Part shown: piece by piece, positions 16,555 to 25,399 of the stretch
How positions within the stretch are numbered: the stretch's first letter is position 1
How the letters are laid out: every line of letters begins with the position of its first letter
Source of the DNA: CALCMJ01 sp964475415
GTDB lineage: Bacteria; Bacteroidota; Bacteroidia; Chitinophagales; Saprospiraceae
Reading direction: 5' to 3'
NCBI GenBank assembly: GCA_964475415.1
Contig: CAYYWZ010000016.1
Location: 1-60,118 of the forward strand
DNA length: 60,118 nucleotides
Notes under the pieces: generated by a model
Seen by the model: the letters and a program-made list of their open reading frames with translations, nothing else
What the model was told of the DNA's origin: nothing
Database searches by the model: none
Program-made: the position numbers and the translations under genes

Positions 16555-17418
16555 ATGAAAAGCTATCTCAGTCTTATAAAGTTTAGCCATACAATATTTG
16601 CAATGCCTTTTGCTATGTTAGGTTATTTTACGGCATTACAGACTAGTGATAAGTCTTTTTCTATATCGCTTTTTTTACTTGTAGTTTTATGTATGGTGTT
16701 TGCAAGAAGTGCCGCGATGGCTTTTAATAGATGGGCAGATAGTGATATTGACAAACTAAATCCTAGGACGGCAGTTAGAGAAATTCCCTCAGGTATAATA
16801 CACAAGAACAAGGCCTTATTCTTTGTGATACTGAATGCAGTTTTATTTATAGCAACCACTTTCTTTATCAATAGACTTTGTTTCTATCTCAGTCCGATAG
16901 CCCTGTTTATCGTTCTTAGTTATTCGTATACTAAGCGGTACACCTTTTTGTGCCACCTTATCTTAGGCCTAGGCTTAGCGCTTGCGCCGATTGGAGCGTA
17001 TCTTTCGGTAAATCCTGTATTTAATTGGATACCAGTTCTTTATGGTCTTGTAGTATTGTTTTGGGTGTCAGGATTTGATATTATATATGCACTTCAGGAC
17101 GAGCATATAGATAAGGATCTTAATTTATATTCTATCCCTAGTTTTTTTGGGAGTAGGAAGGCGCTTTTGATATCCATGAGTTTACATATTATCTCCGCAA
17201 TTATCCTCATATATACCATTTTTCATTATCAAGAAGCGAACGTACACATAGGATTATTTCATATAGCAGGAATCGTATTTTTTATAATGTTACTAATATA
17301 CCAGCATACGCTTGTCAAGGTAGATGATCTGAGTAAGGTGAATCTAGCTTTTTTTACAACTAACGGTATCAGTAGTATGATCTTTTGCTTATTGGTTATT
17401 ATCGACTTCTATTTTTAA
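16555..17418 (+). CDS. mqnP: UbiA-family prenyltransferase, probable MqnP
   Basis: This integral membrane enzyme attaches a polyprenyl chain to an aromatic acid. Both Mg-diphosphate motifs are present: NRWADSDID (Asn58, Asp62, Asp66) and the YALQDEHIDKD segment in the second half. About eight hydrophobic helices are predicted, and the length (287 residues) is typical. It is annotated in most genomes as 4-hydroxybenzoate polyprenyltransferase. Because mqnE and mqnA of the futalosine menaquinone route occur in the same window, and no ubiquinone genes do, MqnP (acting on a 1,4-dihydroxy-6-naphthoate-type substrate) is the likelier role. That substrate call is inference. Confidence 0.8.
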   Translation: MKSYLSLIKFSHTIFAMPFAMLGYFTALQTSDKSFSISLFLLVVLCMVFARSAAMAFNRWADSDIDKLNPRTAVREIPSGIIHKNKALFFVILNAVLFIATTFFINRLCFYLSPIALFIVLSYSYTKRYTFLCHLILGLGLALAPIGAYLSVNPVFNWIPVLYGLVVLFWVSGFDIIYALQDEHIDKDLNLYSIPSFFGSRKALLISMSLHIISAIILIYTIFHYQEANVHIGLFHIAGIVFFIMLLIYQHTLVKVDDLSKVNLAFFTTNGISSMIFCLLVIIDFYF

Positions 17419-17476
17419 TGAGAAGTAGGTGACTAACATAAATTCATTATAGAATCTATACAGTTCTACAGTTTAT

Positions 17477-18064
17477 TTAAAACTTATAGTTTTTTATAAA
17501 TGCTATAAATTTTTCCATAGCCCTGAATCTATGACTCATCTGATTCTTAATTGTGGCATCTAGATTAGCGAAAGTAAGATCATATCCTTCAGGTATAAAA
17601 ATAGGATCATAGCCAAATCCTCCATCTCCATTAATTTCTTCTGCTATTTTTCCATTAACGATACCTTCAAACTGGTACTCTTTGTCCTTGTCAATAAACG
17701 AGATAATGGTTCTAAATCGAGCTGAACGATCAGCAAGACTAGATAGTTCTGATAATACCTTATTCATGTTATTGGTATTGTTCCTGTCTTCGCCGGCATA
17801 TCTGGCCGTTTTGACTCCTGGCCTCATGTTTAGAGCTGTTATCTCTAGACCAGTATCTTCGGAAATTACCGCTTTCTTATAGAGCTTATAGATATGTGAG
17901 GATTTTATAGTAGCATTTTCTTCTAAGGTTTTTCCATCCTCTACAATCTCATCATGATAATCTAGTTCTGAAAGTGAAATAAAATCTAATGCTTTAGATT
18001 CTTTAAGCATAACTCTGATTTCAGATAGCTTATGCTGATTGTGCGTTGCGAAGATAATCTGCAT
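17477..18064 (-). CDS. rdgB: RdgB/HAM1 non-canonical purine NTP pyrophosphatase
   Basis: This enzyme hydrolyses dITP, ITP and XTP to monophosphates and keeps deaminated purines out of nucleic acids. Family landmarks are the N-terminal FATHNQHKLSEI (TxNxxK site), ISEDTGLEI, the GFGYDPIF motif and the C-terminal SHRFRAM. Length (195 residues) is standard. It starts immediately after the stop of the 18065 gene, so the two are probably one transcript. Confidence 0.95.
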   Translation of the reverse strand: MQIIFATHNQHKLSEIRVMLKESKALDFISLSELDYHDEIVEDGKTLEENATIKSSHIYKLYKKAVISEDTGLEITALNMRPGVKTARYAGEDRNNTNNMNKVLSELSSLADRSARFRTIISFIDKDKEYQFEGIVNGKIAEEINGDGGFGYDPIFIPEGYDLTFANLDATIKNQMSHRFRAMEKFIAFIKNYKF

Positions 18065-18496
18065 TTATACGTGATCTTTGATAGAATTCCAGAATAGTAG
18101 TTTGTTTTTCTTGTCTTCATTCATAGATTCTAAAGAACCTACAAAAGAAATCTTATATGTTTCTGTTGTATGCAGCACATTTAAGGGAAGCTTCGCCTCA
18201 AGCGACACTTTTTCTGGAAGGATACCAAAACAAACTATAAGTTTTTTTAGTTCTATACTTTGAATTCGGTGTAAAGGGCAATAAGAATCTTTAGAAATTA
18301 TAAGTAGTTGATAATCCTCTTCAGAATTTATCTTCATTGCCTTTTTGATGTTTTCGAATAGTTCTATATGAGCATTGTAATCTTCGTTTCCTACTACAAT
18401 AAGTAAGTCAGAGTGGATGTATCCTTGCTGCTCTATAAGAGCGACATCGAAATCTGGAATAGTATAAATTTCGGAATCTGTAAATAGTGTATCCAA
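18065..18496 (-). CDS. Conserved-looking hypothetical protein upstream of rdgB
   Basis: I do not recognise this 143-residue soluble protein. It has no signal peptide or membrane segment. Two hydrophobic strand-like stretches, HSDLLIVVGN and LKKLIVCFGILPEKVSL, suggest an alpha/beta fold, and two cysteines (SYCPL, VCFG) are not in a recognisable motif. It abuts rdgB without a gap. A replication or nucleotide-metabolism accessory role is conceivable from position only. Confidence 0.55.
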   Translation of the reverse strand: MDTLFTDSEIYTIPDFDVALIEQQGYIHSDLLIVVGNEDYNAHIELFENIKKAMKINSEEDYQLLIISKDSYCPLHRIQSIELKKLIVCFGILPEKVSLEAKLPLNVLHTTETYKISFVGSLESMNEDKKNKLLFWNSIKDHV

Positions 18497-18583
18497 TATT
18501 AAATATTGTAAAAATATGAATTAGGAAATATTATTTTAAATAGTATCAAGAAAACTTTTCTTTATAGAATAATTAAAAATACG

Positions 18584-18591
18584 TATTTTTG
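18584..18591 (+). promoter_or_regulatory. Putative -7 box for the aminotransferase gene
   Basis: TATTTTTG matches TAnnTTTG and lies 17 bases before the ATG at 18608. A -33 TTG is not evident (TTT at the expected spacing). Confidence 0.5.
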
Positions 18592-18607
18592 TACAAACCA
18601 ATTTAAT

Positions 18608-19687
18608 ATGAGCCAATCTAATATAAAAATTACGAGAACTAAGGAGACGAATATCGGCAAAGTCGATTTTGATAACATCAAATTTGGTCATTTATTTTCT
18701 GACCATATGTTTATGGTAGATTATGAGGATGGTGTATGGAAAGAACCTCAGATTATACCTACTCAAGAAATGAGTATGCATCCTGGTAATATGGCCCTGC
18801 ATTATGGCCAATCTATTTTTGAAGGAATGAAGGCAACTAAAGATACGAAAGGTAATCCTATGTTATTCAGACCGGAGATGCATGCTAAGAGGCTTAATGC
18901 TTCAGCACACAGAATGTGTATGCCGGAGATTCCAGAAGCTTTATTTCTAGATGCACTTAGGACTCTTATCAAATTAGATAGTGCTTGGATTCCTCCTCAT
19001 CCTGGGACAGCACTATATGTGAGGCCTTTCATGTTTGCCCTAGATAATCATATAGGTGTAAGAGAATCTAACACCTATAGATTTATGATTCTTACTTTAC
19101 CAGCTGGAAAATATTACGCTAGACCTGTAGGTTTGGTTGCATTCGAAGATTACATTAGAGCTGCTGTAGGAGGAGTAGGAGAGGCCAAAGCTGCAGGTAA
19201 TTATGCAGCTGCCATGTATCCAACTAAGCTTGCTAAGGAAGCGGGTTACGATCAGGTATTATGGCTAGATGCCGTAGAGAAAAAATACATACAAGAAGTA
19301 GGTACGATGAATATCTATTTTGTAATAGATGGTAATGTTGTTACACCGATGACAGATGGAGCGATACTGAAAGGAATTACAAGAGATACTATTCTAAAGG
19401 TGTTGCAGTCTAAAAATATTCCGGTAGAAGAAAGAAAAGTGTCTATCGATGAGATAGTTGCAGCTCAAGAGAACGGCACATTAGAAGAATGTTTCGGGTC
19501 TGGAACTGCAGCAGTAATAGCTCAGGTTAATAGAATAGCCTATAAAGGAAAAGATTATAATCTAGCTACAGAGTTCAAGGTAGCGACTATGCTTAAGGCT
19601 ACTATAGATGGTCTGAGAAATGGTACGGTAAAAGATGAATGGGGATGGACGGAGTTGCTTCCGGTAAGCGAAGCGGCTACTGTATAA
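18608..19687 (+). CDS. ilvE: Branched-chain amino acid aminotransferase
   Basis: This PLP fold-type IV enzyme interconverts leucine, isoleucine and valine with their 2-oxo acids, using glutamate/2-oxoglutarate. It has the BCAT features LHYGQSIFEGMKA, YVRPF, the PLP-lysine region NYAAAMYPTKLAKEAGYDQVLWLD, EVGTMNIYFV, and ECFGSGTAAVIAQV near the C terminus. Length (359 residues) fits the class II (eukaryote-like) bacterial BCATs. It is monocistronic with its own promoter box and a terminator shared with the convergent hydrolase gene. Confidence 0.94.
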   Translation: MSQSNIKITRTKETNIGKVDFDNIKFGHLFSDHMFMVDYEDGVWKEPQIIPTQEMSMHPGNMALHYGQSIFEGMKATKDTKGNPMLFRPEMHAKRLNASAHRMCMPEIPEALFLDALRTLIKLDSAWIPPHPGTALYVRPFMFALDNHIGVRESNTYRFMILTLPAGKYYARPVGLVAFEDYIRAAVGGVGEAKAAGNYAAAMYPTKLAKEAGYDQVLWLDAVEKKYIQEVGTMNIYFVIDGNVVTPMTDGAILKGITRDTILKVLQSKNIPVEERKVSIDEIVAAQENGTLEECFGSGTAAVIAQVNRIAYKGKDYNLATEFKVATMLKATIDGLRNGTVKDEWGWTELLPVSEAATV

Positions 19688-19734
19688 AATGTAAGATGAT
19701 TATTTGGAGCAGAGGTTCTAGATATAAAGTGAAA

Positions 19735-19770
19735 ATAAAAAAGGCTGTTGAATTTTCAACAGCCTTTTTT
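19735..19770. terminator. Bidirectional terminator between ilvE and the hydrolase gene
   Basis: AAGGCTGTTGAA (19741-19752) pairs with TTCAACAGCCTT (19755-19766). Six T (19765-19770) follow on the plus strand, and the A tract before the stem gives a T tract on the minus strand. It serves two convergent genes. Confidence 0.88.
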
Positions 19771-19789
19771 GTATATATTGATATAAGTT

Positions 19790-21421
19790 CTATTGGAACA
19801 TAACTCTCTTAGATACTATACCTTCTTCAAATTGTAATTTAATAACATACATTCCTTTATTGAAGTCAGATGTATTAAGCACATATCCAGCATCATTTAT
19901 CTCTCTTACAGCTTTAACTAATCTGCCTTGAAGATCATATACTTCCATAGCAAGAATCGTTTGGTCTGATGCATTAATATTCAGATCAGCAGATGTAGGA
20001 TTAGGTGACATTTTTACAAATGAATCATCTATCAAATCTTCTGTATCTGAAAACAAACCTACACAGTCTGGTAAGTTTAGCGCAAGACAGGCTCTAGGAG
20101 CAAAGAAATTAACGATAGAATCCTGATAAGTATCTGCCTTCATAAATGACATATCTGGATTACTGCCTAGAGAAATTAAATGCCAGTTACAGGATTCGAT
20201 AGGAACTCCCTCGCAAGGATCTCCAGGATCGGTAAGCGTTACTTGTCCAAGTGGTGCCGTACTGAATGTTGTTTCATCCCAAAATTCCCAAGGAGAAGCT
20301 TCTACTGGAACAGGATTGTCCATTCCGTCATCTGTCAAATCCCAATTAGGTCTTCTAAAAGGAAATAGACCAGAAAGACCATCGTTCGCCTGACTGGCAG
20401 CATCTGTAAAGTCATCATTAAATAAACCATTTTCGAACACCGTGTTATTACCTAGCGCTGTTAGCCTTTCTTGTATCGTATAAGAACCTTGAACCTCAAC
20501 AACAAGATCGCCTGTAGTCGGTACAATAAGGATATCTTCCTCGTATGGTGCAAAAGGATCTGTAGGTACATGGAAACTTATCATAGGAGGATCATTAGCA
20601 TCTATCCATGAAGTGTCACCGACAGCACCACCCATATTTACACATAACTGGAATTCATTAGACCAGCCTTCAGTGTGATTTAAGTGGTTAAGTGTATCTC
20701 CTGTCAAAGGATTAAGACCTACAATCGTTTCAGCGAAAGGATCCCCATTAATAGGTTGTATAACAAATGGATCTGGTGTACCGTTTCCGTCTATATCAGA
20801 ACCAAAGAACTTAGGTATAAGTACATCGGTATAAGAATCTAATGAAGATGCAGCAAGAGATATATATCCTCCAGTACCTACACCCCAGATTGTAATTCTA
20901 TCTGGATCCACACCGTAAGGATTTCCTCCAGCTACGGATTTTCTAAAAAATCTTGCACAGGTAGTAGCATCCTGTACGCCTCTGTAAGCTGCATTGATCA
21001 GTGTACCTGTTCTTACTTCTTGCTCTCCTAGAGGATTCCAACCTTTTCTATAATCTGCTAATGCAACAGCATATCCTAGCTTAGCTAACTTGGTTGCAAG
21101 ATTTACAACGTATGGATCATTCTCTGTTCCATTAATCGCACCATTAGCAAACTGAGGTAAAAAGTTACCCGTATGCAGTAAGATAATTAATGGTCTATTA
21201 GTTTCTGTATCTCCTGCAGGCGTCATAAGATTAAGATTCAATAATCTTTTTGCTGGAGGTTGTCCAACTAGAAGTGGCAGGATGGTAGTGTTCTGACCGT
21301 AGATAATATTTTCCTCTACTTCTACATCACTAAAGGTTTCTTCTAGGTATCTCTGAGCATCCAATTCCATGGATACAAAACTTATACATAGAAAAAATAG
21401 TAAAGTGTAAATTTTTTTCAT
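19790..21421 (-). CDS. Secreted alpha/beta-hydrolase-like protein with T9SS sorting domain
   Basis: A signal peptide (residues 1-22) precedes an alpha/beta-hydrolase-type domain: PLIILLHTG (strand and oxyanion loop), NLATKLAKLGYAVALADYRKGWNP, then the nucleophile-elbow position ITIWGVGTGGYISLAASS. Usual carboxylesterases have GxSxGG; here the central residue is Gly182 (Gly-Val-Gly-Thr-Gly-Gly), so a classic serine nucleophile is missing. The last 75 residues form a type IX secretion sorting domain (MSPNPTSADLNI to the C terminus), so the protein is exported to the surface or medium. It lies 58 bases downstream of a TonB-dependent receptor gene and is probably co-transcribed. The substrate is unknown, and activity may be lost or changed. 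Confidence 0.8.
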   Translation of the reverse strand: MKKIYTLLFFLCISFVSMELDAQRYLEETFSDVEVEENIIYGQNTTILPLLVGQPPAKRLLNLNLMTPAGDTETNRPLIILLHTGNFLPQFANGAINGTENDPYVVNLATKLAKLGYAVALADYRKGWNPLGEQEVRTGTLINAAYRGVQDATTCARFFRKSVAGGNPYGVDPDRITIWGVGTGGYISLAASSLDSYTDVLIPKFFGSDIDGNGTPDPFVIQPINGDPFAETIVGLNPLTGDTLNHLNHTEGWSNEFQLCVNMGGAVGDTSWIDANDPPMISFHVPTDPFAPYEEDILIVPTTGDLVVEVQGSYTIQERLTALGNNTVFENGLFNDDFTDAASQANDGLSGLFPFRRPNWDLTDDGMDNPVPVEASPWEFWDETTFSTAPLGQVTLTDPGDPCEGVPIESCNWHLISLGSNPDMSFMKADTYQDSIVNFFAPRACLALNLPDCVGLFSDTEDLIDDSFVKMSPNPTSADLNINASDQTILAMEVYDLQGRLVKAVREINDAGYVLNTSDFNKGMYVIKLQFEEGIVSKRVMFQ

Positions 21422-21479
21422 ATCAATAGTTTTTATTAGTATTTAATCAGTTAAAATAGTATTTAAGTTCAGTATTAAT

Positions 21480-24314
21480 TTATTTTTTAGAAAACTCATA
21501 TAGTATCGAAGCATATGCAAGTCTTCCTACCAATGGTCCACCATAGGTCTGAAAAACTTGGTTATTCAGCGCATTAGATGCTCCCATCTTGAAGGTAGTA
21601 CCTATTTTTTCAATCTTATAATTAATTTGAGCATCCAGAAGGCCATAACTTTCTATAAATCCTGTAAATTGGGGAGATCCCTCAAATATAAATCCTTCTA
21701 CCCATTTGTAGTTAATATTAAATCCAAATTTATTCGCTTTATTTCCTAAGAAATTTAACGGAATAGCTCTTCCTGAAAGACCAATATTAAATTTGTGTTC
21801 TGGTGTATTGAAAGCAGGGATAATAGGATCATCAAGCTCTGTATTCAGTTTGTTCCAAGAATAATTACCTGCAAGCTTATAGTACTTACTCAGAAAATAG
21901 TTCAAACCGATACTGAATCCTTGTGTTGTAACAGTATTCTGAGAATTTGCTGAATAACGGAAGGCTTGGACGTTCGTTGGTAAGCCCTGATTTCCTCCAC
22001 CAGCAAACGCAACATCAAGTCCGATATTAAATCCAATAAAGTCATCATAGATGCTATAATAGTAACTGGCGTCTAAGAATAATTTTTCGAAGAGTGTAGA
22101 ACGATATCCAATCTCAAAAGATTTAACCTTTTCTGGTCGAATTGCATCTATAGAGAAAAATTCGAGATCCGGTCTATCAGCGTCTAATAGTTTTTTTCTG
22201 AATTCATTGAATGAATCTATTGTAATAAGACTGTCCACACCGTTTAGATTTCCTCTTAGAATGGCAGGTCCAACATTAAAGTCTAAGTACTGATCCGATA
22301 AAGTAGGGTTTCTAATTGCAGAAGAAAACGAAACCCGTAGAAAATTATTTTCATCTGGTGTGTATACCAGTGATGCAGCAGGAGAAAAGAGATAGCCAAA
22401 ATTTTGATTTTTGTCCATTCTGAGTGTAGCACTAAGCGCTAGATTTTCCTTGATGTCTTTTTCAGCTCCTGCATATATACCAAACTCAAAATTTGTAATA
22501 TCATTACCTACGGTATCTACAAATATAGTGCCCTCAGATTCTGGTGTATAATACCTTGCATTAGCTCCTACCTTGATATAATTTAAGGAAAAAGGCTCAA
22601 ACTGATATTCCCCATGTAAATGATATAAAGCTGAACGATCTATAATTCTAGTTCCTCCAGTATTATCACCCGATGGAGTACTAATTATTCTATCAAATTC
22701 ATTTTGGAAAGCTTCTGATCCTGGCTGTAAGAAATTTTCTGTAAAATTTTCTGTAGCAGGATTGGCAATATTCGCAGCAGCTTCAGCTTCAGCTTGCCAT
22801 ACAAAAAGAGAATCTTGGTTTAGTGCATTCCATTCAGCAAGTGCGTCTGTGTCAAATGAAGATGTAAAGTTTCCATTCTCGTCAATAATAATCTCTAGTT
22901 GTGGATAACCAGAATCATCCATTCTTCGCGTGATATTACCGTTCCAATAATTAACATATGCTGTTTTCCAGTCCTGGTCTGATTTTGAAGCTTCTTGTAA
23001 AAGTAAGGCCGTAAAATAAGGATCATAGGTGTTTCCCGCATCATCCTTAGTCATGTAGGCTCTAAGAAAATACTTATCTCTTTTTTTAAGTTCTATCCTA
23101 TTCTGGAAAAATAAGATATCTCTAAGTGCAAATCTATTGTCTCCTTGGTATATGGTTGTACCATTACTAAAGTTAGAAGAAAGGATAAGCTCGGGGGAAT
23201 CAAAAGTTTGTTCCGGTTTTAGCCTGAAATGTATACTTGCATTTGTTTTTAGGTTTCTTGTTTCATAATTGACAAGGTCTGATTCTTTATATCCTGTCCT
23301 ATGATAAGTTCCGAGTCCCTTAACATTTTGGTCGAAGGGAGCAGCTGTACTTTCATCAAATATACTTTGATACTCGTCGCCGTAAATATTTACAGCATCA
23401 AATCTTCCTGGGTTATCAAAACCTGTATCCGTATCAAAAACAGGGTCAAAGTTATTAGCTTCCCAGTCATCAGCATCTAGGAAAGAAAAGTTTAATTTGA
23501 AAGCTAACCAATCATCTCCATTTTTGTTTTTTAGTGCATCAGCATATCTGACTGCTCCTTCTTTCATATTTCTTTCTCCAGCTTTTACAAAAGCCGAAAG
23601 ACCTTTATGGAAGAATGGATTTTTTGTTTCCATGCTGATAACCCCATTAAAAGCATTAGGCCCGTAAAAGGCAGAACTAGCACCAACTATAATATCTACT
23701 TTAAGGATGTCTAGCTCAGAAGAGCCTAAGAAGTTTCCTAACGAGAAGTTAAGCCCCGGGGCTTGATTATCTACGCCGTCTATTATTTGTAAAGATCTCA
23801 CTGGACTAGTAGAATTGAACCCCCTCGTATTGATTACTTGGAATCCAAGACTTGCAGTAGTCATATCGACTCCTTTAAGCGCACCTAATCCTTCATAGAA
23901 ATTAGAAGAAGGTGTTTCTCGCACTGCCAGTACATCCAATGATTCTACAGTCAATGGTGATTTTTTCGTCTCCTCAGATATTCTAGTTGCTTTGACCTCC
24001 ACAGCAGCAATAGTAACGGAGGCTTCATTAAGTTTTATTTCTAATTTTTCAGCACCAGTTGTAACTGGGAAATCTATAGTTTCGTAACCTAGGTAAGAAA
24101 CCTCTAAAGTTAGAGGGTAGGATTGTGAGTGATCTATAGTAAAAGAACCGTCCCAATCCGTTATATTTCCAATGGATGTTCCTTTAATTATCACATTTGC
24201 CCCAATTAATGGATCTCCGTTCGCTCCGTCTAGTATTTCGCCTTTAATTTGTTCCTGTCCAATGCTTTGATTTACAAGCAATAAGAGAAAAAAAAGCTTG
24301 ATTAGTTTATCCAT
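21480..24314 (-). CDS. TonB-dependent receptor with carboxypeptidase-regulatory-like domain
   Basis: This outer-membrane beta-barrel transporter is energised by TonB. A signal peptide (1-19, ending NQSIGQ) precedes a CarboxypepD_reg-like domain (about 20-105: IKGEILDGANGDPLIGANVIIKG). The plug follows (about 120-235, with INTRGFNS, IIDGVDNQAPG and ASSAFYGPNAFNGVI), then a barrel of about 700 residues ending in an aromatic-rich strand (YASILYEFSKK). No SusD partner is present. The downstream gene encodes a T9SS-exported hydrolase-like protein. The ligand is not evident. Confidence 0.93.
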   Translation of the reverse strand: MDKLIKLFFLLLLVNQSIGQEQIKGEILDGANGDPLIGANVIIKGTSIGNITDWDGSFTIDHSQSYPLTLEVSYLGYETIDFPVTTGAEKLEIKLNEASVTIAAVEVKATRISEETKKSPLTVESLDVLAVRETPSSNFYEGLGALKGVDMTTASLGFQVINTRGFNSTSPVRSLQIIDGVDNQAPGLNFSLGNFLGSSELDILKVDIIVGASSAFYGPNAFNGVISMETKNPFFHKGLSAFVKAGERNMKEGAVRYADALKNKNGDDWLAFKLNFSFLDADDWEANNFDPVFDTDTGFDNPGRFDAVNIYGDEYQSIFDESTAAPFDQNVKGLGTYHRTGYKESDLVNYETRNLKTNASIHFRLKPEQTFDSPELILSSNFSNGTTIYQGDNRFALRDILFFQNRIELKKRDKYFLRAYMTKDDAGNTYDPYFTALLLQEASKSDQDWKTAYVNYWNGNITRRMDDSGYPQLEIIIDENGNFTSSFDTDALAEWNALNQDSLFVWQAEAEAAANIANPATENFTENFLQPGSEAFQNEFDRIISTPSGDNTGGTRIIDRSALYHLHGEYQFEPFSLNYIKVGANARYYTPESEGTIFVDTVGNDITNFEFGIYAGAEKDIKENLALSATLRMDKNQNFGYLFSPAASLVYTPDENNFLRVSFSSAIRNPTLSDQYLDFNVGPAILRGNLNGVDSLITIDSFNEFRKKLLDADRPDLEFFSIDAIRPEKVKSFEIGYRSTLFEKLFLDASYYYSIYDDFIGFNIGLDVAFAGGGNQGLPTNVQAFRYSANSQNTVTTQGFSIGLNYFLSKYYKLAGNYSWNKLNTELDDPIIPAFNTPEHKFNIGLSGRAIPLNFLGNKANKFGFNINYKWVEGFIFEGSPQFTGFIESYGLLDAQINYKIEKIGTTFKMGASNALNNQVFQTYGGPLVGRLAYASILYEFSKK

Positions 24315-24425
24315 ATTCCTTCTTCGTGAATTATTTTCTGAACTCCAAGTGTAAATTAGTAATTAATTTTAGAAAAACGAGCTTCTATTTAGCTTTTATG
24401 ATATAAATGTATGGTTCATAGAATA

Positions 24426-25319
24426 TTAGTTTTTAAATGTTTTTAAAGTCGAAATAAAAACTTGTAGCCTGTATAAGTCAAAAGTCCTTAATTTAGTATT
24501 TCCTGAGAATAGTTTATTTTTGAAATGCTCTTTACGCTTAGTGAGCATTTTATATACTATTTCCTCTATTCCTATAGATTTTAGTCTTTTGTGAAATTTA
24601 CATAATCTAACTGGAAAATCAGGATTATCATAATATATCTTTGCTAAGTTCTTAGATCCATTTTCGTGTTTTTCTAAGAACTTTTTAATAGGGTCTAAAC
24701 TCTTGTGCAATACAGGATTATCTAGATGTAAAACCTTTTCTCCAGCACGTTTAAGATGATATGCTAAGAGTATGTCTTCGTAACCATAACCTTCTACTTT
24801 CTCTTCGAATGGAAACTGGAGGATAAGACTACGGCTTATTACAAAATTGTTACTATGAAAATAGCTAACAGGGTTAGCTTTCCGTTTTTTTAGTGGTGGA
24901 CATTCCCTTTTGCTACCATAGGTCCAATGGAATACTTTAGCCTTATTTTTCGGAGGTTTTTTACTGTAAATTCTACCTCCACAAATGACGTTGTTTGCAG
25001 CTATGACTTCTTTGTAGTTTTTAATAAATTTTCGGTAAGGAATGGAAGAATCACTATCGAGAAATAGCAGTTTTTCATACATCGCTGTTTTGGCTAATCT
25101 ATTTCTAATTTTTGACCTTCCTAGATTGCTTGTCAGTTCGACATAGTTGACACAGAATAAGTTAGCGATTTCTCGATTTTTGTCTTTATATTTTTGTTGG
25201 GAAGCATCATCAAACACTAATATTTCAAATCCAATACTAGCTCTTGAACATTGATCATGCAATTCTTTGACAAGCTTAGTAATATTACAATTATATACGG
25301 GAATTAATATTGATAACAC
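24426..25319 (-). CDS. Family 2 glycosyltransferase
   Basis: This GT-A fold enzyme has the family 2 start MLSILIPVYNC, FDDASQ, the DxD metal motif in LFLDSDSS, and a C-terminal EGYGYEDILLAYHLKRAG motif of the galactosyltransferase-C type (usually GWGxEDxDL). It is soluble, with no membrane helix, and 297 residues long. Acceptor and sugar are unknown. It is divergent from mqnE and close to the sphingolipid locus, so a role in decorating surface polymers or lipids is possible but not supported directly. Confidence 0.85.
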   Translation of the reverse strand: MLSILIPVYNCNITKLVKELHDQCSRASIGFEILVFDDASQQKYKDKNREIANLFCVNYVELTSNLGRSKIRNRLAKTAMYEKLLFLDSDSSIPYRKFIKNYKEVIAANNVICGGRIYSKKPPKNKAKVFHWTYGSKRECPPLKKRKANPVSYFHSNNFVISRSLILQFPFEEKVEGYGYEDILLAYHLKRAGEKVLHLDNPVLHKSLDPIKKFLEKHENGSKNLAKIYYDNPDFPVRLCKFHKRLKSIGIEEIVYKMLTKRKEHFKNKLFSGNTKLRTFDLYRLQVFISTLKTFKN

Positions 25320-25370
25320 ACTGCAAAATAATGTAAATAACTAATAGGGTGAATGAAAACTATGTAACTT

Positions 25371-25378
25371 TATTTTTG
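25371..25378 (+). promoter_or_regulatory. Putative -7 box for mqnE
   Basis: TATTTTTG matches TAnnTTTG. It lies inside the longest possible reading frame of mqnE (ATG 25349) and so favours a downstream start such as GTG 25400. No -33 TTG is evident. Confidence 0.4.
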
Positions 25379-25399
25379 TTAAGGTATAAAAGGCATAAA

